Source: JADCRZ01 sp037718865 (GTDB lineage: Bacteria; Bacteroidota; Bacteroidia; Chitinophagales; Chitinophagaceae). Taken from it: a DNA stretch of 64,000 bases. Within the stretch, counting starts at the first letter, position 1, and every line of letters begins with the position of its first letter. The DNA is taken from the NCBI GenBank assembly GCA_037718865.1, contig JBBJMP010000003.1, positions 372,001-436,000 of the forward strand. The letters run 5' to 3'. The position numbers were made by a program, and so were the translations under genes. Below, piece by piece: positions 33,953-41,949 of this stretch. The notes below the pieces were generated by a model that worked only from the letters and a program-made list of their open reading frames with translations, was not told where the DNA came from and searched no databases.

Positions 33953-34162
33953 ATGTTAAGAAGAATTGATTTTGTAAAAAGTATAAAGGAGATGAGCGAA
34001 CACGACCTGAAGGCCCGGATTCAGGAAGACGAGATGCGGTTGAAGAAACTGGAGTTCGCTCATGCCATTACTCCATTGGAAAATCCAATGACCATCCGTG
34101 CCGTGCGAAAAGATCTGGCACGTTTAAAAACCGAATTGGCAAAAAAGAAATTGGCTGTTTAA
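33953..34162 (+). CDS. rpmC: 50S ribosomal protein L29
   Basis: 69 aa from ATG 33953; the TTG at 33923 is a less likely start. Two-helix protein near the tunnel exit. L29 signature LKKLEFAHAITPLENPMTIRAVRKDLARLKTEL visible as HAITPLENP and RKDLARLKTEL. Confidence 0.93.
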   Translation: MLRRIDFVKSIKEMSEHDLKARIQEDEMRLKKLEFAHAITPLENPMTIRAVRKDLARLKTELAKKKLAV

Positions 34163-34258
34163 GCGTGTCAAATGCTTGTTGCCTGGCTTAAGCAGTAAAG
34201 CGGTAATTTAATATTAAAGCAATGCTGAAGGCTAATCCTAAGGCTAAAATTTATAATA

Positions 34259-34516
34259 ATGGAAGAAAGAAATTTGCGTAAAATAAGAACCGGTGTTGTT
34301 ACCAGTAACAAGATGTCAAAAACGGTCACCGTTGCTGTGGAACGAAAGGTAAAACACCCGATCTACGGAAAGTTCGTTAAGAAAACGACTAAGTTTCACG
34401 CACATGATGAGAAAAGCGAATGTAGTATTGGCGACCTGGTGAAGATCATGGAGACCCGCCCGCTCAGTAAAACGAAGCGGTGGAGACTGGTGGAAGTGGT
34501 AGAAAAGGTGAAATAA
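34259..34516 (+). CDS. rpsQ: 30S ribosomal protein S17
   Basis: 85 aa OB-fold primary 16S rRNA binder. RKIRTGVVTSNKMSKTVTV, VKHPIYGKFVKKTTKFHAHDE and GDLVKIMETRPLSKTKRWRLVEVVEK are typical. An ATGTGCGAA array starts right at its stop codon. Confidence 0.97.
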   Translation: MEERNLRKIRTGVVTSNKMSKTVTVAVERKVKHPIYGKFVKKTTKFHAHDEKSECSIGDLVKIMETRPLSKTKRWRLVEVVEKVK

Positions 34517-34554
34517 ATGTGCGAACGTGCAGATGTGCGAATGTGCGAACGTAG
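34516..34554. repeat. ATGTGCGAA-type tandem array after rpsQ
   Basis: Phrases ATGTGCGAAC, GTGCAG, ATGTGCGA, ATGTGCGAAC follow the stop codon directly. Further on in the same gap (about 34610-34640) lies a second kind of phrase, GGAATCTAAAGTCTGAAATCTAAAATC. Confidence 0.65.
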
Positions 34555-34646
34555 GAAGGCACTTAGCTTAAAAATAAGTTTTATTACAGGATTTTGGTTC
34601 GGATTTGCATCTGGAATCTAAAGTCTGAAATCTAAAATCAAAAAGG

Positions 34647-35015
34647 ATGATCCAGCAGGAAAGCAGGCTCAATGTAGCTGATAATAGTGGCGCGAAGGAA
34701 GTGTTGTGTATCCGGGTGCTTGGCAATAGTGGCCAGAACACGGCCAGGATTGGTGACAAAATTGTGGTGACGGTGAAAGATGCATTGCCTTCGGGGGGAA
34801 TAAAAAAGGGTACTGTCACTAAAGCGGTAATCGTCCGAACTAAGAATAAACTTCGCCGGAAAGACGGTTCTTACATCCGGTTTGATGATAACGCCGTAGT
34901 ACTATTAAATCAGGCAGAAGAGCCAAGGGGTACACGTATTTTTGGACCCGTAGCCAGGGAATTACGTGATAAGGGATATATGAAAATCATTTCCCTTGCC
35001 CCGGAAGTTTTATAA
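34647..35015 (+). CDS. rplN: 50S ribosomal protein L14
   Basis: 122 aa. L14 at the subunit interface, forming bridge B8. MIQQESRLNVADNSGAKEVLCIRVLG, DKIVVTVKDALPSGGIKKGTV and DNAVVLLNQAEEPRGTRIFGPVARELR are complete. Confidence 0.98.
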   Translation: MIQQESRLNVADNSGAKEVLCIRVLGNSGQNTARIGDKIVVTVKDALPSGGIKKGTVTKAVIVRTKNKLRRKDGSYIRFDDNAVVLLNQAEEPRGTRIFGPVARELRDKGYMKIISLAPEVL

Positions 35016-35074
35016 TCATAGCTTTGCGCCCGTTTTATTTGGGCCATCACACTAAAAAAGACAAACAGGATCTA

Positions 35075-35413
35075 ATGAATACGAGATTCAAACCGAAATT
35101 TAATATCAAGAAAGGCGATACCGTTGTAATCATCGCCGGAGACGATAAGGATTTGAAAAAGCCCCGTAAGGTGTTGGAAATCATAACGGAAAAGGGCCGG
35201 GTTGTGGTGGAAGGTGTAAATATTGTTACCAAACACACCAAACCTTCTGCACAGAATACGAAGGGCGGCATTCTTAAAAAGGAAGCTTCTGTAAATATTT
35301 CAAACGTGATGTTATGGGATCCAAAACAAGGCGAAGCTACCAAAGTAAAACGGGTCCGTGAAAATGGCAAACTTGTTCGTGTCTCAAAAAAATCAGGGGA
35401 GGTTATTAAATAA
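35075..35413 (+). CDS. rplX: 50S ribosomal protein L24
   Basis: 112 aa from ATG 35075 (MNTRFKPKFNIKKGDTVVIIAGDDK); an upstream frame extension lacks family similarity. KOW motif near the N-terminus, then VEGVNIVTKHTKPSAQNTKGGI. Assembly initiator of the 50S. Its TAA overlaps the rplE ATG by one base, so the two are coupled. Confidence 0.96.
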   Translation: MNTRFKPKFNIKKGDTVVIIAGDDKDLKKPRKVLEIITEKGRVVVEGVNIVTKHTKPSAQNTKGGILKKEASVNISNVMLWDPKQGEATKVKRVRENGKLVRVSKKSGEVIK

Positions 35414-35988
35414 TGAATACCGAAAAATATACTCCGCGTTTAGCGGATAAATACAAAGCGGAAGTGGTACCTGCTTTAATGAAGAAATTTAATTATAGCA
35501 GTATTATGCAGGCTCCAAGGTTAGAGAAAATATGTCTTAACCGCGGAGTAAATGGCGCAGTTACGGATAAGAAACTGGTTGACGTTGCCGTGGAAGAACT
35601 GTCTACAATTACGGGCCAGAAAGCCGTTGCCACCAATTCGAAAAAAGACATTTCAAATTTTAAACTGCGTAAGAACATGCCGATCGGTGCACGGGTTACT
35701 TTACGTGGGGTTAAAATGTATGAATTTCTTGACAGGTTAATTGCCGTAGCCTTGCCCCGCGTGCGTGATTTTAAAGGCATCAATGACAAATCGTTCGACG
35801 GTCGTGGCAACTATACCTTGGGCGTTACTGAACAGATCATCTTCCCCGAAATCGATATCGATAAAGTGAATAAGATTACCGGGTTGGACATCACCTTCGT
35901 GACTACTGCCCAAACCAATGAAGAAGCATTTGAATTGTTGAAGGAGCTGGGGATGCCGTTCAGGAACGTTAAAAAAGATAATAATTAA
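35413..35988 (+). CDS. rplE: 50S ribosomal protein L5
   Basis: 191 aa 5S rRNA-binding protein that contacts P-site tRNA. RLADKYKAEVVPALMKKFNY, QAPRLEKICLNRGVN, GQKAVATNSKKDISNFKLR, GARVTLRGVKMYEFLDRLI and the C-terminal FPEIDIDKVNKITGLDITFVT are present. Start overlaps rplX stop. Confidence 0.98.
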   Translation: MNTEKYTPRLADKYKAEVVPALMKKFNYSSIMQAPRLEKICLNRGVNGAVTDKKLVDVAVEELSTITGQKAVATNSKKDISNFKLRKNMPIGARVTLRGVKMYEFLDRLIAVALPRVRDFKGINDKSFDGRGNYTLGVTEQIIFPEIDIDKVNKITGLDITFVTTAQTNEEAFELLKELGMPFRNVKKDNN

Positions 35989-36037
35989 AACAAGATTTGA
36001 GTTCAGATGGCTGGTTTCAGTTATACGTTATATCGAA

Positions 36038-36072
36038 ATCTCACATCTCACATCTCACATCTCACATCTAAC
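36038..36072. repeat. ATCTCAC tandem repeat before rpsN
   Basis: Five consecutive 7-nt units, the first four exact ATCTCAC and the last ATCTAAC, ending 7 nt before the rpsN start codon. The cleanest microsatellite in the window. Confidence 0.85.
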
Positions 36073-36079
36073 ATAAATT

Positions 36080-36349
36080 ATGGCTAAAGAATCAGTAAAA
36101 GCAAGGCAAAGAAAAAGAATGGCTATGGTTGCCCAGTACGCGGAAAAGCGGGCGGCGCTGAAAGCCCAGGGGGATTACCAGGCCTTGGATAAGCTTCCCA
36201 AAAATGCTTCTCCCGTACGGTTGAAGAACCGTTGCCAGATCTCTGGTCGCCCCAGAGGTTACATCCGTTTCTTTGGTATGTCCAGGATCGCTTTTCGTGA
36301 TATGGCGCTGGCAGGAAAAATTCCAGGAGTCACCAAGTCAAGTTGGTAA
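36080..36349 (+). CDS. rpsN: 30S ribosomal protein S14 (zinc-independent, long type)
   Basis: 89 aa. Long C-minus form: only one Cys, so no CxxC zinc knuckles. MAKESVKARQRKRMAMVAQYAEKRA, CQISGRPRGYIRFFGMSRIAFRDMA and GKIPGVTKSSW are conserved. S14 assembles late in the 30S head. Confidence 0.97.
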   Translation: MAKESVKARQRKRMAMVAQYAEKRAALKAQGDYQALDKLPKNASPVRLKNRCQISGRPRGYIRFFGMSRIAFRDMALAGKIPGVTKSSW

Positions 36350-36440
36350 CACTTTGACAATACTGCTGCAAATGCCGCTAAGAGATATCATAGGATATCG
36401 CATTGTAAATAAATTTATTAAAAGTTCAACTAAGTAAACA

Positions 36441-36839
36441 ATGGTAACTGATCCTATAGCAGATTTTTTAACAAGGGTCCGTAATGCGCAAATGGCCAAT
36501 CACAGGATGGTGGAAATCCCAGCTTCAAACCTCAAAAAGCGTATCACAGAGATATTATATGAAAAGGGATATATCCTTAAATATAAGTTCGAAGATGACA
36601 ACAAGCAAGGTGTGATTAAGATCGCGCTGAAGTATGATCCGGACACTAAACAACCGGCTATACAAAGCCTGGAAAGGATTAGCCGTCCGGGATTGCGTAC
36701 TTATTCCCGGCCTGGTGAATTTAAGCGTGTAAAGAATGGGCTTGGCGTTGCCATAATCTCTACCTCAAAAGGGGTTATGACGGATAAGGAAGCCAAGACA
36801 CAAAATGTGGGTGGAGAAGTGCTTTGTTATATATACTAA
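36441..36839 (+). CDS. rpsH: 30S ribosomal protein S8
   Basis: 132 aa. Binds helix 21 of 16S rRNA; in E. coli it represses the spc operon. MVTDPIADFLTRVRNAQ, VEIPASNLKKRITEILYEKGYI, RISRPGLRTYSRPGEF and the C-terminal GLGVAIISTSKGVMTDKEA, GGEVLCYIY are intact. Confidence 0.97.
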   Translation: MVTDPIADFLTRVRNAQMANHRMVEIPASNLKKRITEILYEKGYILKYKFEDDNKQGVIKIALKYDPDTKQPAIQSLERISRPGLRTYSRPGEFKRVKNGLGVAIISTSKGVMTDKEAKTQNVGGEVLCYIY

Positions 36840-36964
36840 TAGCATTGAAAAGCGTACAGCTGGTTTGAATGAATTTTGCCAGTCAATATAATCCGATCTG
36901 TTCATTAAGCCTGAGTCGTGGCTGAACACAGATCAACAATCTTAAATTAAAAATAAAATCGACT

Positions 36965-37519
36965 ATGTCTCGAATAGGTAAACAGCCGGTAATCGTTCCA
37001 GGTGGCGTAACCGTTTCCATAGGCGCCAATAATCTTATCAAGGTAAAGGGCCCTAAGGGAGAATTAACACAATCCATTGACCGAGATATTACTGTAGAAG
37101 TGAAGGATGGCAGCATCCTGATTGGCAGGCCTACAGACCAGATCAGGCACCGGGCTTTGCATGGTTTATATCGTTCTCTTTTATCCAATATGGTCAAAGG
37201 CGTAACAGAAGGATTCAGAAAAGACCTTGAATTGGTAGGTGTGGGATTCAAAGCAGTTAACCAGGGTAATGTTCTTGACCTGGCCCTTGGTTATTCGCAT
37301 AATATCATTTTTGATATCCCGAAGGAATTAAAAGTAGCCACTATAACCGAAAAGGGACAAAATCCAAAAATCACCCTTGAAGGTATCGATAAGCAATTGA
37401 TTGGCCAGGTAGCTGCCAAAATCCGGGGTCTGCGGAAGCCTGAACCATACAAAGGCAAAGGTATACGCTATAAGGATGAAGTAGTGCGTAAGAAGGCAGG
37501 TAAGGCAGCAGGAAAATAA
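36965..37519 (+). CDS. rplF: 50S ribosomal protein L6
   Basis: 184 aa two-domain protein near the factor-binding (sarcin-ricin) region. MSRIGKQPVIVPGGVTV, VKGPKGELTQ, LVGVGFKAVNQGNVLDLALGYSHNI and the C-terminal GIDKQLIGQVAAKIRGLRKPEPYKGKGIRY, given here as its two blocks GIDKQLIGQVAAKIR and KPEPYKGKGIRY, identify it. Confidence 0.97.
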   Translation: MSRIGKQPVIVPGGVTVSIGANNLIKVKGPKGELTQSIDRDITVEVKDGSILIGRPTDQIRHRALHGLYRSLLSNMVKGVTEGFRKDLELVGVGFKAVNQGNVLDLALGYSHNIIFDIPKELKVATITEKGQNPKITLEGIDKQLIGQVAAKIRGLRKPEPYKGKGIRYKDEVVRKKAGKAAGK

Positions 37520-37612
37520 TTATTCAGAAGGTACATGTAGATTGAGGTTTTACAACTTGAAAACCGGAATCTCAAATCTTCCCGGCAGCATCGGGATATA
37601 AAGCAAAAGAAT

Positions 37613-37966
37613 ATGAACGCAAAAGTGATTAGCAGACAAAAAATCAGATACCGAATCCGCAAAAAAATTGCAGGAACGGCCCAGAAACCACGTCTATCTG
37701 TGTTCAGGAGCAATACGGAAATTTACGTTCAGCTGATTGATGATGTCAACGGCACAACACTGGCATCTGCATCTTCAAAAGACAAAGATATCATGGCTCA
37801 GAAAATGAAAAAAAGCGAAAAAAGCAAACTTGTTGGAGCTGCAATCGCACGTAAAGCACAGGAGTTCGGATTAAAGAACGTTGTGTTTGACAGGGGCGGT
37901 TACCTTTACCACGGCAGGGTAAAGGCTGTTGCAGACGGGGCCCGGGAGGGCGGATTGGAATTTTAA
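37613..37966 (+). CDS. rplR: 50S ribosomal protein L18
   Basis: 117 aa 5S rRNA binder. Basic N-terminus (RQKIRYRIRKKIAGTAQKPRL), SVFRSNTEIYVQLIDDVNGTTLASASS, and the C-terminal FDRGGYLYHGRVKAVADGAREGGLEF with its conserved G-R-V-K-A-x-A-D-G-A-R-E-G-G-L signature. Confidence 0.97.
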   Translation: MNAKVISRQKIRYRIRKKIAGTAQKPRLSVFRSNTEIYVQLIDDVNGTTLASASSKDKDIMAQKMKKSEKSKLVGAAIARKAQEFGLKNVVFDRGGYLYHGRVKAVADGAREGGLEF

Positions 37967-38036
37967 TTCACCTTTGATGGCATGCTGGTATGTTGCTAGC
38001 AAGCACGGTAAAGTCGAAAATTGTAAATAGAACATA

Positions 38037-38555
38037 ATGTCAAATGTTATTTTAAATAAAATAAAAGCGGGCGACCTGGAACTGAAGGAAAAAGTGGTTT
38101 CAATTAACCGTGTAGTCAAGACTACCAAGGGCGGCCGTGCATTCAGTTTTTCTGCATTAGTGGTTGTAGGGAACGAAAACGGTGTGGTAGGCCATGGGCT
38201 TGGTAAAGCCAAGGAAGTGCAGGAAGCTATTGCCAAAGGTATTGAAGATGCCAAAAAGAATTTGATAAAAGTTCCGGTGATGCATGGTACCATCCCTCAC
38301 GACCAACTGGCTAAAGAAGGGGCTGCCAAAGTGTTGATCAAACCCGCAGCTCATGGTACGGGGGTTATTGCAGGGGGAAGTATGCGTGCTGTATTGGAAA
38401 GCGCGGGCATTACGGATGTATTGGCAAAATCATTGGGTTCTGCCAACCCGCATAATGTAATTAAGGCCACCTTTCGGGCCTTGGCTATGTTGAGAGAGCC
38501 AGTAGGCATTGCAAAAACAAGAAATATCAGTTTGAAGAAAGTTTTTAATGGATAA
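38037..38555 (+). CDS. rpsE: 30S ribosomal protein S5
   Basis: 172 aa. Decoding-fidelity protein at the mRNA entry channel. LKEKVVSINRVVKTTKGGRAFSF (the S5 dsRBD start), GHGLGKAKEVQEAIAKGIEDAKKN, PAAHGTGVIAGGSMRAVLESAGI and SLGSANPHNVIKATFRAL are intact. Confidence 0.98.
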   Translation: MSNVILNKIKAGDLELKEKVVSINRVVKTTKGGRAFSFSALVVVGNENGVVGHGLGKAKEVQEAIAKGIEDAKKNLIKVPVMHGTIPHDQLAKEGAAKVLIKPAAHGTGVIAGGSMRAVLESAGITDVLAKSLGSANPHNVIKATFRALAMLREPVGIAKTRNISLKKVFNG

Positions 38556-38623
38556 TCAGTTAGGTTAAGGTTTGTGCTTCTGTTAAAAACCGGAATAACA
38601 AACCAGAGTCTGAAACAAGAAAT

Positions 38624-38956
38624 ATGAAAAAGATTAAGATCACTCAGGTAAAAAGCGCTATTGACAGGCCAGAGCGTCAGAAATTAACGCTAAGAGCACT
38701 GGGATTAAACAAAATGAACGCTTCCAGAGAGTTGCAGGCAAGTGCGCAGGTTCTTGGTATGGTTCGGGCCGTAAATCACTTACTTAAAGTAGAAGAATTT
38801 GAAGTGGAAGATTCTATGCAAAATAATGTAGCATTGCAAGAGGTAGAACCCGTGGAAACAGCAGACAGCACAATAGAACTACCGACGGATATGGCTGAAA
38901 CCGCAGAGCCAGAAGTTGTCGATGATCAACCTTTGGAAAGAGAACAGGCAGTGTAA
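38624..38956 (+). CDS. rpmD: 50S ribosomal protein L30 with acidic C-terminal tail
   Basis: 110 aa. Residues 1-58 are a normal bacterial L30 (KITQVKSAIDRPERQKLTLRALGLNK...VRAVNHLLKVEE, in blocks). The family normally ends at about 60. The remaining about 52 residues are an acidic, disordered-looking tail (QEVEPVETADSTIELP, EPEVVDDQPLEREQ), with 18 acidic and one basic residue between 56 and 110. The tail shares the frame with no intervening stop. Its role is unknown. Confidence 0.93.
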   Translation: MKKIKITQVKSAIDRPERQKLTLRALGLNKMNASRELQASAQVLGMVRAVNHLLKVEEFEVEDSMQNNVALQEVEPVETADSTIELPTDMAETAEPEVVDDQPLEREQAV

Positions 38957-39047
38957 GTGCCAGGAAGTAATGGGATCTCCATTTTTTTTATTAGAAACGA
39001 TTTAAATAATGACCCGGTCACATGGGGAGTTGACAAATATTAATAAT

Positions 39048-39497
39048 ATGCAATTACATAATCTTCGCCCGGCAAAAGGCTCCACACATAAGGAAAAACG
39101 ATTGGGCAGGGGTGAAGCTTCCGGAAAAGGAGGCACTTCAACAAAGGGTAACAAAGGTGGCCAGAGCCGGGCCGGTTATAAAATTAAAATGGCCCATGAA
39201 GGCGGGCAGATGCCTATACAGCGCAGAATTCCCAAGCGTGGATTCAAAAATATCAATCGTATTGAGTATAAGGTGTTCAACCTTGGCCAAATCGACCAGT
39301 TGACAGAAAAATATGGGATCACCGAATTTACCCCGGAGATTTTATACACAAACGAACTGATCAACCAGACCGACAGGGTGAAAATTTTAGGCAATGGTGA
39401 GTTAAAGGCTAAACTATCTTTCAAAGTCAATGCAGTCAGTGAAAAAGCAAGGGCAGCTATCGAGGCGGCTGGTGGTTCGGTGGAAATTGTACCGTAA
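39048..39497 (+). CDS. rplO: 50S ribosomal protein L15
   Basis: 149 aa from ATG 39048 (MQLHNLRPAKGSTHKEKRLGRG); an ATG at 39009 would add a non-homologous stretch. Gly/Lys-rich RNA-binding N-terminus (GEASGKGGTSTKGNKGGQSR) and EGGQMPIQRRIPKRGFKN. Binds 23S rRNA during late assembly. secY follows after 72 nt. Confidence 0.96.
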   Translation: MQLHNLRPAKGSTHKEKRLGRGEASGKGGTSTKGNKGGQSRAGYKIKMAHEGGQMPIQRRIPKRGFKNINRIEYKVFNLGQIDQLTEKYGITEFTPEILYTNELINQTDRVKILGNGELKAKLSFKVNAVSEKARAAIEAAGGSVEIVP

Positions 39498-39569
39498 TTT
39501 TAAGTAACTTGCCAGACTCTCGGGAAATGCATTTGATTTATGAGAGTTTAATTAAAATTCATACAATCC

Positions 39570-40898
39570 GTGAACAAATTTATAAAGACACTCAAGAATA
39601 TCTGGAGCATTGAAGAACTGAGGAGTAAGATCATTACTACCCTATTACTTATTTTAGTATATCGGCTTGGTGCACATATCGTTCTGCCCGGTATTGATCC
39701 GAATAAACTGAACACCGACGCTGCACAATCGGGTCCATTAGGCCTGATCGATGCATTTGCCGGTGGAGCCTTTTCGCAGGCTTCTATCTTTGCATTAGGT
39801 ATCATGCCCTATATTTCCGCGTCCATTTTCATGCAATTGATGACCATCCTGGTTCCGCAAATGCAGAAAATCCAAAAGGAAGGGGATAGTGGCAGGAAAA
39901 AGATCAACCAGTGGACGAGGTATCTTACCGTTGCCATTACAGCTGTACAGGCAGGTGCCTATGTCGCTTATTTAAGGGAAGTTAACGGGCCTGCTTTACT
40001 CGCATCCTATTCTGCCTATTTCTGGCTTTCCACTACTATTATATTAACCGCCGGTACGTTGTTTGTGATGTGGCTGGGTGAAAAAATTACAGATAAAGGG
40101 TTAGGAAATGGAATTTCCATTATTATCATGGTGGGTATACTGGCACGTTTACCACAATCAACCGTGCAGGAATGGGCGGCTAAGTCAAACCGCGGCGGCG
40201 GCGGCTTACTGATCTTCATTATCGAAATAGCCGTGTTGATAGCAATTATAATGGGACTTATCGTATTGGTACAGGGAGTAAGAAAGATCCCGGTGCAATA
40301 TGCCAAGCAGATTGTTGGCAATAAACAATTTGGAGGGGCCAGGCAATTTTTGCCGCTGAAAGTGAATGGAGCAGGTGTAATGCCGATTATATTTGCCCAG
40401 GCTATCATGTTCCTCCCTACCTTAATCTCTTATACCAGCTTTGAATCAGGTCAGGGTATAGCCAGGATATTTTCCGATTCAAGAGATGCCTGGCATATGT
40501 TGATTTACGCAGTCATCGTGATCGGTTTCACCTTCCTTTATACAGCACTGATATTTAATCCAAAGCAGATAGCTGATGACCTTAAGAGAAATAACGGCTT
40601 TGTTCCCGGTGTAAAACCTGGTCAGCCGACGGCAGATTATATAGGCACAATCATGGACCGGATTACCTTACCGGGGGCAGTTTTGCTGGCCATAGTGGGT
40701 ATCTTGCCCGGTTTTGCCCAGCGCCTGGGAGTAACCCAGGGATTTGCTACATTTTTTGGCGGTACATCCCTGCTTATTATGGTAGGCGTAGTATTAGATA
40801 CCTTGCAACAAATTGAAACACAGTTATTGATGCGTCAGTACGACGGTTTGATGAAGGGTGGCCGAATTCAAGGCAGGCAAACTGCCCAGGTGATATAA
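39570..40898 (+). CDS. secY: Protein translocase subunit SecY
   Basis: 442 aa with about 10 TM helices, the channel of the Sec translocon. GTG start at 39570 (MNKFIKTLKNIWSIEELRSK). Plug and lateral-gate regions follow: PGIDPNKLNTDAAQSGPLG, ALGIMPYISASIFMQLMTI, QEGDSGRKKINQWTRYLT-type loop, GNGISIIIMVGIL and the C5 loop with FVPGVKPGQPTADYI. Usual last-but-one gene of the spc operon; map is 131 nt downstream beyond a hairpin. Confidence 0.98.
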   Translation: MNKFIKTLKNIWSIEELRSKIITTLLLILVYRLGAHIVLPGIDPNKLNTDAAQSGPLGLIDAFAGGAFSQASIFALGIMPYISASIFMQLMTILVPQMQKIQKEGDSGRKKINQWTRYLTVAITAVQAGAYVAYLREVNGPALLASYSAYFWLSTTIILTAGTLFVMWLGEKITDKGLGNGISIIIMVGILARLPQSTVQEWAAKSNRGGGGLLIFIIEIAVLIAIIMGLIVLVQGVRKIPVQYAKQIVGNKQFGGARQFLPLKVNGAGVMPIIFAQAIMFLPTLISYTSFESGQGIARIFSDSRDAWHMLIYAVIVIGFTFLYTALIFNPKQIADDLKRNNGFVPGVKPGQPTADYIGTIMDRITLPGAVLLAIVGILPGFAQRLGVTQGFATFFGGTSLLIMVGVVLDTLQQIETQLLMRQYDGLMKGGRIQGRQTAQVI

Positions 40899-40910
40899 TC
40901 TTCATATTAA

Positions 40911-40953
40911 AATATATAATAACCTGGCAGGTTATATTTGGCGGGTTTTTTTA
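40911..40953 (+). terminator. Terminator-like hairpin after secY
   Basis: TAACC (40920-40924) pairs with GGTTA (40930-40934) around TGGCA, extended imperfectly by A/T pairs; GGCGGGTTTTTTTA follows. It may attenuate read-through into map. Confidence 0.6.
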
Positions 40954-41029
40954 TTTAAGTGGGAGAAGTATGAACATTATAAATTACTGTTTGTAATTTA
41001 TATCTAACACTGAACTTTGATCATAGACC

Positions 41030-41857
41030 ATGATTCATTACAAAACAAAGGCGGAAGTTGAACTGATCAGGGAAAGTTGTGCACTGGTAAGCGAAACCCT
41101 GGCAGTGATTGCAGATATGATAAAACCAGGCTTAACCACCCTTGATTTAGACGCCAGGGCTGAAGAATATATTTTGGATAATAAGGCAGTTCCTTCTTTT
41201 AAAAAATATAAAGGATTTCCTTTCGCCTGTTGTATTTCCGTGAATGATGCTATCGTGCATGGATTTCCAAATAAGACGGAAATCGTTGATGGTGATATTG
41301 TATCGGTTGACGTTGGTGTTTTTAAAAATGGCTATCACGGTGATAGTGCCTATACGTTTGCAGTAACGGAAATCAGTGAGGACGTTAAAGAGTTGTTGCG
41401 CATAACAAAAGAATCACTATATAAGGGAATTGAAAAGGCTACAGCAGGTAACCGGATCGGTGACATCGCTTTTGCAGTTCAGGAACATTCTGAGAAGCAG
41501 CACCATTTTGGAGTAGTGCGCGAATTGGTCGGACACGGACTTGGGAAACATTTGCACGAAGATCCCCAGGTGCCTAACTACGGTAAAAGGGGATCAGGAA
41601 CTAAATTACAGGAAGGCCTGGTGATTGCCATTGAACCCATGATCAACCTAGGCGTCAAGCTGGTTAAATATGATGACGATGGATGGACCGTGCGAACAAA
41701 GGATGGTAAACCTGCTGCTCACTTCGAACATACCGTGTGTGTAAAAAAAGAAAAAGCCGATGTCCTTTCATCGTTTGAGCTCATTGAAAAAAACGAGAAA
41801 AAAAATAGTAATCTCGACGCTTCGTATTATCAGGAATACCTGGCTTTTAAGCTTTAA
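41030..41857 (+). CDS. map: Methionine aminopeptidase, type I
   Basis: 275 aa. Removes initiator Met from new proteins. Metal ligands in pita-bread-fold motifs: GDIVSVDVGVFKNGYHGDSAYTF (two Asp), GHGLGKHLHEDPQVPNYG (His), IAIEPMINLG (Glu) and AAHFEHTVCV (Glu). Substrate-binding His in AIVHGFPN. A C-terminal extension of about 20 aa (NEKKNSNLDASYYQEYLAFKL in part) is unremarkable. infA, rpmJ, rpsM and the rest of the alpha operon do not follow. Confidence 0.97.
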   Translation: MIHYKTKAEVELIRESCALVSETLAVIADMIKPGLTTLDLDARAEEYILDNKAVPSFKKYKGFPFACCISVNDAIVHGFPNKTEIVDGDIVSVDVGVFKNGYHGDSAYTFAVTEISEDVKELLRITKESLYKGIEKATAGNRIGDIAFAVQEHSEKQHHFGVVRELVGHGLGKHLHEDPQVPNYGKRGSGTKLQEGLVIAIEPMINLGVKLVKYDDDGWTVRTKDGKPAAHFEHTVCVKKEKADVLSSFELIEKNEKKNSNLDASYYQEYLAFKL

Positions 41858-41900
41858 GGTATTGCTGATAAGCTGCCTTTCACATCACAGCTAATCCCTA

Positions 41901-41927
41901 AATCTGCGGCAACTTTAGCCGCAGATT
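41901..41927. terminator. Bidirectional hairpin between map and the epimerase gene
   Basis: Perfect 10-bp repeat AATCTGCGGC / GCCGCAGATT (41901-41910 and 41918-41927), loop AACTTTA, between convergent genes. There is no long T run, so termination efficiency is uncertain. Confidence 0.6.
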
Positions 41928-41949
41928 CGCAGATTCTGTAAAAAGTTAT

